From Pseudomonadota bacterium (lineage in GTDB: Bacteria; Pseudomonadota; Gammaproteobacteria; Xanthomonadales; Xanthomonadaceae): 9,586 nucleotides of DNA. The notes below the pieces were generated by a model. The model made no database searches. It was given only the letters and a program-made list of their open reading frames with translations, and had not been told where the DNA came from. Numbering within the stretch: position 1 is the first letter of the stretch; each line of letters begins with the position of its first letter. The stretch spans positions 1 through 9,586 of the forward strand of contig JAEXAG010000078.1 of the NCBI GenBank assembly GCA_023394655.1. Reading direction: 5' to 3'. This document shows positions 1 through 5,874 of this stretch, in pieces. The position numbers and the translations under genes are program-made.

Positions 1-714
1 GATGGTGGTGTCGTAGTTGGCCAGGTCGATGTTGATTTCCTGGATGGCGTCCATCGACACCGGCTGACGCTCGGTCGGCAGGTTGTTGGATTCCAGGCCG
101 AACGGGTCGCCGGCGCCGATGCCGTCGATGCGGATGGCGTTGAAGCGGGTGTTCTGGCCACCGGCCGAGATCGCGCCGTCGGCCTTGCTGACCTGCGAGA
201 TGCGCGGGTCGAGGCGGATGTAATCCTGGATGTTGCGGTTCGCCGAAGGCAGCGATTCCAGGCTGTCGCGGGTCACGTTGGTGGCGGTGCCCATGCGGTT
301 CTGGCTGAAGATCTCCGGGCCGCCGGCAACGCCGGTGACAACCACGGTATCCAGCGTGGACGGGCTGGCTTCCAGCTGCGAGTTGACGGTGGCCACCTGG
401 TTCAGCGGCAGGTAGACGTCACGCTCGGTATCCGAGCCTTCGCCGGCCTTGGTGATGGTGATGGTGTACGGGCCACCCACGCGCAGGCCGCGGGCGCTGT
501 AACGACCGTTGGCATCGGTGGTCACGCGGCTGGTGGTGCCGGACTCGACGTGGGTGATGGTCACTTCCGCGCCGGCAACGGGCTGGCCGCTGGCGCTGGT
601 CACCTGGCCGCCGACACCTGCGGAGGTGCTCTGGGCAAAGACGGGCGCCGCGGCCAGCGCGGCAATCAGGCCAAGCGCGAGCTTGGACCGGCGGAGGGTG
701 GGGGTGCGGGTCAT
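1..714 (-). CDS. TonB-dependent outer-membrane receptor, N-terminal 238 residues (cut by window edge)
   Basis: Imports a ligand across the outer membrane using TonB/ExbBD energy; the substrate cannot be told from this part. Residues 1-27 form a signal peptide (basic MTRTPTLRRSK start, hydrophobic core, APVFAQ cleavage region). Residues about 32-115 look like a carboxypeptidase-regulatory-like beta-sandwich (GQPVAGAEVTI, TDANGRYSARGLRVGGPYTI), as found in Oar-like and many xanthomonad receptors. A TonB-box-like LDTVVVTG lies at 121-128. It is followed by the start of the plug domain (NVTRDSLESLPS, then NRNIQDYIRLDPRI, then FNAIRIDGIGAGDPFGLE). The reading frame is open to base 1, so the rest of the plug and the barrel lie outside the window. 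The ATG at 714-712 follows a TTGAGGCAACTGCG leader with GAGG about 8 bases upstream. It has its own 206-base upstream region, so it is probably transcribed separately from marC. The family call is firm; the Oar-like sub-class is inference. Confidence 0.93.
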   Translation of the reverse strand, partial: MTRTPTLRRSKLALGLIAALAAAPVFAQSTSAGVGGQVTSASGQPVAGAEVTITHVESGTTSRVTTDANGRYSARGLRVGGPYTITITKAGEGSDTERDVYLPLNQVATVNSQLEASPSTLDTVVVTGVAGGPEIFSQNRMGTATNVTRDSLESLPSANRNIQDYIRLDPRISQVSKADGAISAGGQNTRFNAIRIDGIGAGDPFGLESNNLPTERQPVSMDAIQEINIDLANYDTTI

Positions 715-920
715 CGCAGTTGCCTCAACGTGGTGGGTCTGACGAAACGAAGCCCGGTTGCGGAGCACAGTACCGGGCCGGATTGTTAACACTAGGTTAA
801 CATCCTAGAGGTCGTTTGTGACAGGGAAATGACCGCTCGGGCCTGCGAAACAGGGTATTCCGCGCCGCTCGATCATCGATCGTTCAGGCTATGGCGGGAA
901 AGCGTGCAACGACGCACATT
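715..920 (-). promoter_or_regulatory. Intergenic region upstream of the TonB-dependent receptor
   Basis: These 206 bases lie between the marC stop and the receptor start and contain no convincing gene. They are less GC-rich than their surroundings. The notable parts are a GTTAAC pair at 785-801 and an overlapping short inverted repeat, CTAGG at 792-796 with CCTAG at 804-808. A TAGGAT hexamer on the minus strand could serve as a -10 box, but I see no good -35 at the right distance. A CGATCATCGATCG stretch lies at 870-882. The placement fits a receptor promoter with its operator; no regulator is identified. Confidence 0.45.
785..801. promoter_or_regulatory. Twin GTTAAC hexamers spaced one helical turn apart
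   Basis: Two exact copies of the self-complementary hexamer GTTAAC occupy 785-790 and 796-801, an 11-base repeat distance that places both on one face of the helix. The nearer copy ends about 71 bases upstream of the receptor start codon. The arrangement would suit a dimeric regulator or two cooperative sites. The sequence also overlaps a CTAGG/CCTAG inverted repeat (792-808). Function is inferred from position and symmetry only. Confidence 0.35.
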
Positions 921-1520
921 TCAGCCGGCGGCCACGAATGCAAGGTGCTTGGAAAGCCCGTCCAGGAACATCTGCACCGAAATCGCCACCAGCAGCATGC
1001 CCATCAGGCGTTCCACCGCGGTCAGAACGCGGCGACCGAGCCATTTGTAGAGCAGCGTGGATGACATCAGGATGACAGCGGTGGCCACCCAGGCGATGAA
1101 CAGCGCCAGGCTCCACTCCCCCATCCGGTCGGGGTACTGGGTGCCCATGAGCATCACCGCGGCCATGCCGGAAGGCCCCGCGATCATCGGAATCGCCACC
1201 GGCACGATGAAGGGCTCGCCATCCGGCAGCTCGCCCATGATCCCCTCCGCGGGCGGGAAGATCATCCGGATGCCGATCAGGAACAGCACGATGCCGCCGG
1301 CGATCGACACCGATTCCTGACGCAGGTGCATGGCCTCCAGCGCGTACTTGCCGAACCAGAGGAACAGCAGCAGCACGACCAGCGCGATGAGCAGCTCGCG
1401 CGCCATGACGATGAGCTGCCGGCGCGGCGGCAGCGAACGGATCAGGCTCAGCACCACCGGCACGTTGCCCAGCGGGTCCAGGATGAGGAACAGCAGCAAC
1501 GCGGCCGAGGCGATCGTCAT
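921..1520 (-). CDS. MarC-family (YhgN-like) inner-membrane protein
   Basis: A 199-residue polytopic membrane protein of the MarC/YhgN family (E. coli YhgN is about 197 residues). The family's function is unresolved; the early link of MarC to multiple antibiotic resistance was not upheld. Family signatures are FLILDPLGNVPV at 11-22 near the N-terminus and VAIPMIAGPSGMAAVML at 108-124. Six hydrophobic segments are visible at about 5-27, 41-58, 71-90, 104-125, 137-156 and 171-188, with basic loops such as PPRRQ between them. The ATG at 1520-1518 puts the signature at the usual distance from the N-terminus. No Shine-Dalgarno sequence precedes it, but CATAAT does (1533-1528), so a leaderless transcript is possible. 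It lies 63 bases downstream of the SDR gene on the same strand and may be co-transcribed with grxD and the SDR. Confidence 0.9.
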   Translation of the reverse strand: MTIASAALLLFLILDPLGNVPVVLSLIRSLPPRRQLIVMARELLIALVVLLLFLWFGKYALEAMHLRQESVSIAGGIVLFLIGIRMIFPPAEGIMGELPDGEPFIVPVAIPMIAGPSGMAAVMLMGTQYPDRMGEWSLALFIAWVATAVILMSSTLLYKWLGRRVLTAVERLMGMLLVAISVQMFLDGLSKHLAFVAAG

Positions 1521-1583
1521 GGTCGGGATTATGCGGGATGGGGCGGCGATCCGTCGCGGGTGCGGCGGATCGGTCTGCAGGGA

Positions 1584-2378
1584 TCAGAGCGTGGGCAGCT
1601 CGATGCGGGCGGGCCTGGCGGCGCCGGGCGGCGGCACCGGTTCGACCTCGTGCGCGGCCATCACCCGGTCGATGCGACCGTTCCAGGCGGCACCTTCCGC
1701 GGAAAGCAGGCGCACGCAATCATCGGCATAGGCTTCCGGGTTGCGGAGGTCGGGATCGACATCCTCCACCGTCGCGCGCCCCCGCAGGGCCGTGCGCATC
1801 GGGCCGGGCTGCAGGCCAGCCACGCGGACGCCGGAACCGGCCATCTCCACCGCCCACTGCGCCACCAGCGCCGCGCGCGACTGCTGGCTGATGGCATACG
1901 GCCCCCAGAACGGCTTGCCGGCATGCTCGGCATCATCGACGACGAACACCACGGCGGCATCGTCGGCCGCCTTGAGCAGCGGCATCAGCGCCGAGGTCAG
2001 CCACATCGGCGCGGTCACGTTGACGTGCATCGCGCGCGCGACGTGCGCCGGATCGGTGTACTCCAGCGGGGTGAGCGCACGGAATTCGGCGGCACAGTGC
2101 AGGAGGCCATCGAGCCGGCCGAATGCGTCCTTGACGCGCTGGGCGAGCTCCAGATGGTCGTCGGGCGATGCGCCTTCCAGGTCCATCGGATAGAGCAACG
2201 GCTCCGGGCCGACCGCGGCCACGGCGTCGTACACCTTGTTGAGCCGGCGCAGGTTGCGCGCGGAAAGCACCACGGTGGCGCCCGCGCGCGCGCAAGCAAG
2301 GGCCGCGGCCTGCCCGAGCCCGCCGGTGGCGCCGGTCACCAGCACCACGCGGCCTTGCAGCGGCAGGTGGGCGCTCAC
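1584..2378 (-). CDS. YciK-like short-chain dehydrogenase/reductase family protein with altered catalytic residues
   Basis: A 264-residue Rossmann-fold protein of the SDR superfamily, closest by wording to the YciK group, whose substrate is unknown. The nucleotide-binding TGATGGLG motif is at 15-22, R41 lies in the region that often selects NADP(H), and MDLEG is at 65-69. The usual NNAG strand is replaced by LHCAAEF (93-99). The catalytic Asn is probably N120 (HVNVTA) and the active-site Tyr is Y161 (WGPYAISQ). The YxxxK lysine is Q165, and the position 13 before Tyr, normally Ser, is D148. The PG region after the active site is conserved (LQPGPMRT, 189-196). Acid-base chemistry may therefore be lost or changed. 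The GTG start at 2378-2376 overlaps the grxD stop as GTGA, which implies translational coupling. The frame stays open upstream to 2798, but that part only mirrors grxD. Family assignment is firm; YciK is likely but not certain. Confidence 0.88.
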   Translation of the reverse strand: MSAHLPLQGRVVLVTGATGGLGQAAALACARAGATVVLSARNLRRLNKVYDAVAAVGPEPLLYPMDLEGASPDDHLELAQRVKDAFGRLDGLLHCAAEFRALTPLEYTDPAHVARAMHVNVTAPMWLTSALMPLLKAADDAAVVFVVDDAEHAGKPFWGPYAISQQSRAALVAQWAVEMAGSGVRVAGLQPGPMRTALRGRATVEDVDPDLRNPEAYADDCVRLLSAEGAAWNGRIDRVMAAHEVEPVPPPGAARPARIELPTL

Positions 2379-2695
2379 GCCTGACCGGCTTCCGCCACGA
2401 TGCGGGCCAGCTCGCCCGACTCGAACAGCTCGAGGGTGATGTCGCAGCCGCCGATCAGCTCGCCGTTGATGAACAACTGCGGGAAGGTCGGCCAGTTGGA
2501 GAAGCGCGGCAGGTTGGCGCGGATCTCGGGATCCTCCAGCACGTTGACCGAATGCAGGCTGGTGGCGCCGGCGGCTTTCAGCGCCTGCACGGTGCGGCTG
2601 GAAAACCCGCACATCGGGAACTGCGGCGTGCCCTTCATGAACAGCACGATCGGCTGGGATTCGACTTCGTTCTTGATGCGATCCATCACGGACAT
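2375..2695 (-). CDS. grxD: Monothiol glutaredoxin, CGFS type (Grx4)
   Basis: A 106-residue single-domain CGFS glutaredoxin. This family binds a glutathione-ligated [2Fe-2S] cluster, often with a BolA partner, and carries or stores Fe-S clusters in the cytosol. The active site is C29-G-F-S32 inside KGTPQFPMCGFSS. The glutathione-binding elements are K21, WPTFPQ (67-72) and GGCD (81-84). Length matches the family (E. coli GrxD is 115). An upstream in-frame ATG at 2728 would add 11 residues, but the ATG at 2695 is preferred because AGGAG sits 6 bases before it and MSVMDRIKNEV is a normal family N-terminus. It is the first gene of a minus-strand group (SDR, marC) and diverges from sodB across a palindrome. 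That suggests shared control by an iron or oxidative-stress regulator (inference). Confidence 0.96.
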   Translation of the reverse strand: MSVMDRIKNEVESQPIVLFMKGTPQFPMCGFSSRTVQALKAAGATSLHSVNVLEDPEIRANLPRFSNWPTFPQLFINGELIGGCDITLELFESGELARIVAEAGQA

Positions 2696-2701
2696 CTCGG
2701 T

Positions 2702-2706
2702 CTCCT
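2702..2706 (-). promoter_or_regulatory. grxD ribosome binding site that decides the start
   Basis: AGGAG on the minus strand, 6 bases before the ATG at 2695. It selects this start over the ATG at 2728, which has no purine-rich leader at a proper distance. Confidence 0.7.
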
Positions 2707-2740
2707 GCTTGCCTTGACGGGCAGACAACGGTGGGGGGAC

Positions 2741-2759
2741 TTACAATCGGACATTGTAA
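2741..2759. promoter_or_regulatory. Palindromic operator candidate between grxD and sodB
   Basis: TTACAAT, five bases CGGAC, then ATTGTAA: a perfect 7-base inverted repeat in an otherwise GC-rich 120-base divergent gap. Each strand carries a TACAAT hexamer, and TGTAAT lies at 2755-2760 on the plus strand. The -10 elements of one or both divergent promoters may therefore lie within it; no matching -35 box is clear on either strand. The centre is 46 bases from the grxD coding start and 65 bases before the sodB ATG. The site does not read as a classic Fur 19-mer or OxyR site, and I cannot name the regulator. Confidence 0.5.
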
Positions 2760-2815
2760 TCGTTGCCGTGGCCGGCTTGCCGCGGCCCCCACAAGCAAAA
2801 GGAAAGGACCCTCAC

Positions 2816-3394
2816 ATGGCCATCGAACTTCCCGCCCTGCCCTACGACCGCACCGCGCTGGAGCCGCACATCTCCGGTGAAACCATCGACTTCCACTACG
2901 GCAAGCACCACAAGGCCTACGTGGACAACCTGAACAAGCAGATCGAAGGCACCGAATTCGCCGACAAGTCGCTCGAGGAGATCATCAAGACCTCGCAGGG
3001 CGGCATGTTCAACAACGCCGCGCAGGTCTGGAACCACACCTTCTACTGGAACTGCCTGTCGCCCAACGGCGGTGGCAAGCCGGAAGGCAAGCTGGCCGAC
3101 GCGATCAATGAAGCCTTTGGTGATTTCGACAAGTTCAAGGAAGAGTTCACCAAGACCGCCGTCGGCACCTTCGGTTCCGGCTGGGCCTGGCTGGTGCAGC
3201 GCCCGGACGGCAGCGTCGCGCTCGTGAGCACTTCCAACGCCGCGACCCCGCTGACCGGCGAGGACACCGCGCTCCTGACCTGCGACGTGTGGGAGCACGC
3301 CTACTACATCGATTACCGCAATGCCCGCCCCAAGTACCTGGAGCATTTCTGGAATCTGGTGAACTGGGACTTCGTCGCCAAGAACATGAAGTAA
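2816..3394 (+). CDS. sodB: Iron superoxide dismutase
   Basis: A 192-residue cytoplasmic dismutase that converts superoxide to oxygen and hydrogen peroxide. It aligns with E. coli SodB almost residue by residue (ELPALPY; ETIDFHYGKHH; NNAAQVWNHTFYW; CDVWEHAYYIDYRNARP). Metal ligands are H27, H74, D157 and H161. The outer-sphere Gln sits at Q70 within NNAAQVWNH, the position and wording typical of the Fe type, whereas Mn enzymes carry it near residue 145. The length equals that of E. coli SodB (193). The ATG at 2816 has a strong GGAAAGGA leader seven bases upstream, and an in-frame extension back to 2552 only mirrors grxD. It diverges from grxD across a palindrome and is followed by a stem-loop at 3417-3444. 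Enzyme and metal type are near certain; cambialistic metal use cannot be excluded. Confidence 0.98.
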   Translation: MAIELPALPYDRTALEPHISGETIDFHYGKHHKAYVDNLNKQIEGTEFADKSLEEIIKTSQGGMFNNAAQVWNHTFYWNCLSPNGGGKPEGKLADAINEAFGDFDKFKEEFTKTAVGTFGSGWAWLVQRPDGSVALVSTSNAATPLTGEDTALLTCDVWEHAYYIDYRNARPKYLEHFWNLVNWDFVAKNMK

Positions 3395-3416
3395 GCGCGC
3401 ATCGCGCCTTCATTCT

Positions 3417-3444
3417 GGAACGGCCGGCGCAATCCGGCCGTTTC
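3417..3444. terminator. Stem-loop between convergent sodB and lipoprotein gene
   Basis: CGGCCGG (3421-3427) pairs with CCGGCCG (3434-3440) around a six-base loop, CGCAAT. It is extended outward by two A-T pairs, a G-T wobble and a G-C pair, giving an 11-base stem. On the plus strand it ends in TTTCC, a short T run, so it is a fair rho-independent terminator for sodB. On the minus strand it lies just beyond the lipoprotein stop and could act for both, though without a clear T run there. Confidence 0.65.
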
Positions 3445-3453
3445 CGTTTCCGC

Positions 3454-4080
3454 TCAACGCACGTCGTAGCCGTATTGGCGCGCCAGTGCGGCGTCATCGC
3501 CCCATTCGCCGTGGCAGGTGGCGAAATACAGGTTGGCCACGCCCTGCTCCGGGCCGGAGACGCCGTCGGGACCCAAGGCCAGGCGATGCTGGCGATCCCC
3601 GAAGCGGACCAGCGGCGCGTCCTTCGAGCAATCCACCTCGGTCGCGGCCTGCGGCTCGGCATCCCAGCGGATGGCCACCCCCTCGGCCTGCAGCGGATAC
3701 GGATCCGGATGCGGCCCGGAATCACCGACACGCACCTGCAGGCGATAGCGCGGCGGCATCCGTTCGTCAACCTGGACGGATTCGAAGCGGTACCACCAGC
3801 AGCCGCCCATCTTGCAGTTGGCACGGATCACCTGGCCGACCTGCGGCGCGGCAGCGAATCCGCCGATGCCCGGATCCGATGGGGGCGCATCGGCCGGTTC
3901 CGTCTTCGTGACCGTTGCCTCGACTGCCGGCGCTGCCGGGGCCTCGGCTGCCGGCCTTGCCGGCGTCGACTCCCCATCCATGGCCGCAGGCGGAGTGCAG
4001 CCGCCGGCGACCAGCATGGTGATCACGACGAGTGAAAGCAGACGCCGAGGCGAGGCTTCCAGATGATTGCAATCGGGCAT
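3454..4080 (-). CDS. Putative lipoprotein of unknown function with four-cysteine mature domain
   Basis: I do not recognise this 208-residue protein. The N-terminus has an arginine pair (PRRLL) and a hydrophobic stretch ending in VAGGC, so C28 is probably lipidated, although Ala at -3 makes the lipobox less than ideal. Residues 29-72 are a low-complexity Ala/Pro/Glu linker. The globular part (about 75-208) contains C89, C94 (NCKMGGCWWYRFES), C151 and C189 (FATCHGEW). These are exactly four cysteines in a likely periplasmic domain, which suits two disulfides. The protein ends in ARQYGYDVR. The ATG at 4080 gives a proper signal peptide; the frame continues upstream into purK but without a signal. 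The Shine-Dalgarno sequence is poor and a hairpin arm abuts the ATG. It lies 47 bases after purK on the same strand and may be read through from purEK. There is no obvious functional link to purine synthesis. Confidence 0.75.
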   Translation of the reverse strand: MPDCNHLEASPRRLLSLVVITMLVAGGCTPPAAMDGESTPARPAAEAPAAPAVEATVTKTEPADAPPSDPGIGGFAAAPQVGQVIRANCKMGGCWWYRFESVQVDERMPPRYRLQVRVGDSGPHPDPYPLQAEGVAIRWDAEPQAATEVDCSKDAPLVRFGDRQHRLALGPDGVSGPEQGVANLYFATCHGEWGDDAALARQYGYDVR

Positions 4081-4123
4081 GGCAGGCGATTCCGTGCGAA
4101 TTCGCCCACCAGCCTCGCCTGCC
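4081..4123 (-). repeat. Inverted repeat forming a hairpin against the lipoprotein start codon
   Basis: GGCAGGCGA (4081-4089) and TCGCCTGCC (4115-4123) are perfect 9-base arms around a 25-base loop. The loop contains a second perfect palindrome, GCGAATTCGC (4096-4105). In the minus-strand transcript the second arm ends at the base immediately before the lipoprotein AUG. It could act as an attenuator or weak terminator after purK, or mask the ribosome site. No T run follows. Confidence 0.55.
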
Positions 4124-4127
4124 GGGG

Positions 4128-5306
4128 TCAAACGCGGTGTGAAGCAGGCGCCAGCGCCGCGATGACCGGCGCCACCTGCTCCTCGCGGCCGAGGCCGGCA
4201 CCGACCCGTTGCAGGGCCTGCGCCAGCGCTTCCACCGAGTCCGCGCGAATCGTCGCGTGACCGACCTTGCGGCCCTCGCGCGGCGCCTTGCCGTAATCGT
4301 GCCAATGGCCGCCGGGTTCGCGCAGGACCGGCGTGGCGTCGGGCATCGCGCCGATCCAGTTGAGCATGCAGGCGTGGCCGATCATGCGGGTATCGCCCAA
4401 GGGCAGGCCGAGCACGGCGCGCAGGTGGTTCTGGAACTGGCTGGTCTCGCTGCCTTCGATGGTCCAGTGGCCGGAGTTGTGCACCCGTGGCGCCATTTCG
4501 TTGGCCAGCAGCCGGCCATGCTTGCAGAACAGCTCCAGCGCGAACACGCCAACGTAATCCAGCGCTTCGGCCAGGCGGCGGGCATGCTCGATCGCGGTCC
4601 GCTCCATCTGCGCATCCACACGCGCCGGCGCCAGGCTGGCGGAGAGCACGCCATCGACATGCCAGTTGGCGGTGAGCGGCCAGCTGCGGAACTCGCCATC
4701 GCGGCCACGCACCGCCACCACCGAAAGCTCGCGCTCGAACGGCACCAAGGCCTCGAGGATCAAGCCGACCCGCCCCGCCTGCTCACCCAGCGCCGCCCAG
4801 GCCGCGTCGAGCGCGGCAGGCGTGGCTTCGCGGATGCGGTGCTGGCCCTTGCCGTCGTAGCCAAGGCGGCGGGTCTTGAGGATGCACGGGGCACCCAAGC
4901 GCGCCACGGCCCGGTCAAGGTCGGCGCGCGAGGTGATGTCGGCGAAATCCGGCACCGGGATGTCGAGCTCGCGGAACAGGCTCTTTTCAGCGAGGCGGTC
5001 CTGCGCGACGGCAAGCGCCCGCGGGTTGGGGAACACCGCGGCCCGCGCACCAAGCCATTCGGCTGCGGCAGCCGGGACATTCTCGAAATCGAAGGTGGCC
5101 ACGTCGATGCGGCCGGCGAACTCGGCCAGTGCGGCCTCGTCGCCGTATTCGCCCACCACCATCGGCGCGAACTGGCCGGCGCAGGCATCGGCGGCACCGT
5201 CGAGCACGAGGAAACGCAGGCCCAGCGGGGCACCGGCCAGTGCCATCATGCGAGCGAGCTGTCCGCCGCCGAGGATGCCGACGGTCGTTGCGGCCCCTGC
5301 CTTCAT
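4128..5306 (-). CDS. purK: 5-(carboxyamino)imidazole ribonucleotide synthase (ATPase subunit)
   Basis: A 392-residue ATP-grasp enzyme that converts AIR, bicarbonate and ATP to N5-CAIR in de novo purine synthesis; PurE then isomerises the product. The N-terminal pre-ATP-grasp signature GILGGGQLARM is at 10-20. The ATP-grasp lid and phosphate region ILKTRRLGYDGKGQ is at 142-155. The family hallmark begins at NEMAPRVHNSGHW (269-281) and continues through SQFQNHLRAV (289-298), with metal-binding E259 and E270 near it. It is somewhat longer than E. coli PurK (355), mainly through a few N-terminal residues and a C-terminal tail. The start ATG at 5306-5304 overlaps the purE stop as ATGA, so translation is coupled. 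The purE-purK order and adjacency are the common arrangement. In-frame sequence upstream to 5765 is only the other frame of purE. Confidence 0.97.
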   Translation of the reverse strand: MKAGAATTVGILGGGQLARMMALAGAPLGLRFLVLDGAADACAGQFAPMVVGEYGDEAALAEFAGRIDVATFDFENVPAAAAEWLGARAAVFPNPRALAVAQDRLAEKSLFRELDIPVPDFADITSRADLDRAVARLGAPCILKTRRLGYDGKGQHRIREATPAALDAAWAALGEQAGRVGLILEALVPFERELSVVAVRGRDGEFRSWPLTANWHVDGVLSASLAPARVDAQMERTAIEHARRLAEALDYVGVFALELFCKHGRLLANEMAPRVHNSGHWTIEGSETSQFQNHLRAVLGLPLGDTRMIGHACMLNWIGAMPDATPVLREPGGHWHDYGKAPREGRKVGHATIRADSVEALAQALQRVGAGLGREEQVAPVIAALAPASHRV

Positions 5307-5818
5307 GCCGAGGCGACCGGTTTGCGCGGATCGTCGTTGTCGGCGACATCGCGGCTCTGGCGTTCGCGGAACGCGGCCAGCGCCTCGGCGATTCGCGGGT
5401 GGTCGTGGGCCAGCATCGCCGCGGCAAACAACGCCGCGTTGGCGGCCCCGGCATTGCCGATGGCGAAGGTGCCGACCGGAATGCCGGCGGGCATCTGCAC
5501 GATCGACAGCAGCGAATCCATGCCGTTCAGCGCCTTCGATTGCACCGGCACGCCCAGCACCGGCACCGCGGTCTTGGCCGCGAGCATGCCCGGCAGGTGC
5601 GCGGCGCCACCGGCACCGGCGATGATCGCCCGCAGGCCGCGGCTTTCCGCACTGGCGGCATATTCGAACAGCACGTCCGGGGTGCGATGCGCGGACACCA
5701 CGCGCACCTCGTGCGGCACGCCGAGCGCCTCGAGCTTTTCCGCCGCGTTGCGCATGGTTTCCCAATCCGAACGCGAGCCCATCACGATGCCCACCTTGGG
5801 CGAATGGTCAGCAGTCAT
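5303..5818 (-). CDS. purE: N5-carboxyaminoimidazole ribonucleotide mutase, class I PurE
   Basis: A 171-residue cytoplasmic enzyme that moves the carboxyl of N5-CAIR to C4, giving CAIR. Class I signatures are IVMGSRSDWETM (11-22), VSAHRTPD (41-48) with the catalytic His at H44, AGAGGAAHLPGM (67-78), GVPVQS (89-94) and LSIVQMPAGIPVGT (104-117). The presence of purK downstream fits the class I, N5-CAIR route. The C-terminal tail after about residue 155 is charged and dispensable-looking. The ATG at 5818 is preceded by GGGGA at 6 bases. A TAGAAT hexamer about 25 bases upstream may be its -10 box. It is the first gene of the purEK(-lipoprotein) unit and diverges from the Trm112-like gene across 56 bases. 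No clear PurR operator was recognised there. Confidence 0.98.
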   Translation of the reverse strand: MTADHSPKVGIVMGSRSDWETMRNAAEKLEALGVPHEVRVVSAHRTPDVLFEYAASAESRGLRAIIAGAGGAAHLPGMLAAKTAVPVLGVPVQSKALNGMDSLLSIVQMPAGIPVGTFAIGNAGAANAALFAAAMLAHDHPRIAEALAAFRERQSRDVADNDDPRKPVASA

Positions 5819-5842
5819 GGCTGTCCCCGTACCTAAAGACGT

Positions 5843-5848
5843 ATTCTA
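5843..5848 (-). promoter_or_regulatory. Possible -10 element for purE
   Basis: TAGAAT on the minus strand in the 56-base purE/Trm112 divergent gap, about 25 bases before the purE ATG. No convincing -35 sits 16-18 bases upstream. The plus strand offers TATTCT (5842-5847) at nearly the same place for the divergent gene, so the two promoters may overlap. Confidence 0.35.
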
Positions 5849-5874
5849 ACGATCCCGGAACCACAAGCCACGCC

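Noticed and set aside
870..882. CGATCATCGATCG as a regulatory palindrome
   Set aside because: It is short and imperfect, overlaps nothing else, and GATC/CGAT-rich words are common by chance. It is mentioned only within the intergenic entry.
889..1719. A 276-codon minus-strand frame overlapping marC in another frame
   Set aside because: marC in its own frame has six membrane segments and family motifs. This frame is Arg/Ala/Gly-rich shadow sequence.
1326..2384. A 352-codon plus-strand frame opposite marC and the SDR gene
   Set aside because: Same cause: its residues are low-complexity His/Arg/Gly/Ala and it mirrors conserved minus-strand genes.
2696..2728. An 11-residue N-terminal extension of GrxD
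   Set aside because: The AGGAG ribosome site lies inside this stretch, at the correct distance from the ATG at 2695.
2714..2760. TTGACG (2714-2719) as the -35 of a sodB promoter
   Set aside because: The nearest -10-like hexamers (TACAAT 2742-2747, TGTAAT 2755-2760) are 22 or more bases away, outside the usual spacing.
2379..2798. A longer N-terminus for the SDR protein, as a fusion extending upstream through the grxD region
   Set aside because: The extra 140 residues are the alternate frame of grxD. The GTG at 2378, in a GTGA overlap, gives the normal SDR N-terminus.
4209..5849. A 546-codon open frame on the plus strand opposite purK and purE
   Set aside because: It lies wholly antisense to two unmistakable enzymes. 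Its Arg/Gly/His-rich composition is what GC-rich third positions produce on the opposite strand, and it has no recognisable motif.
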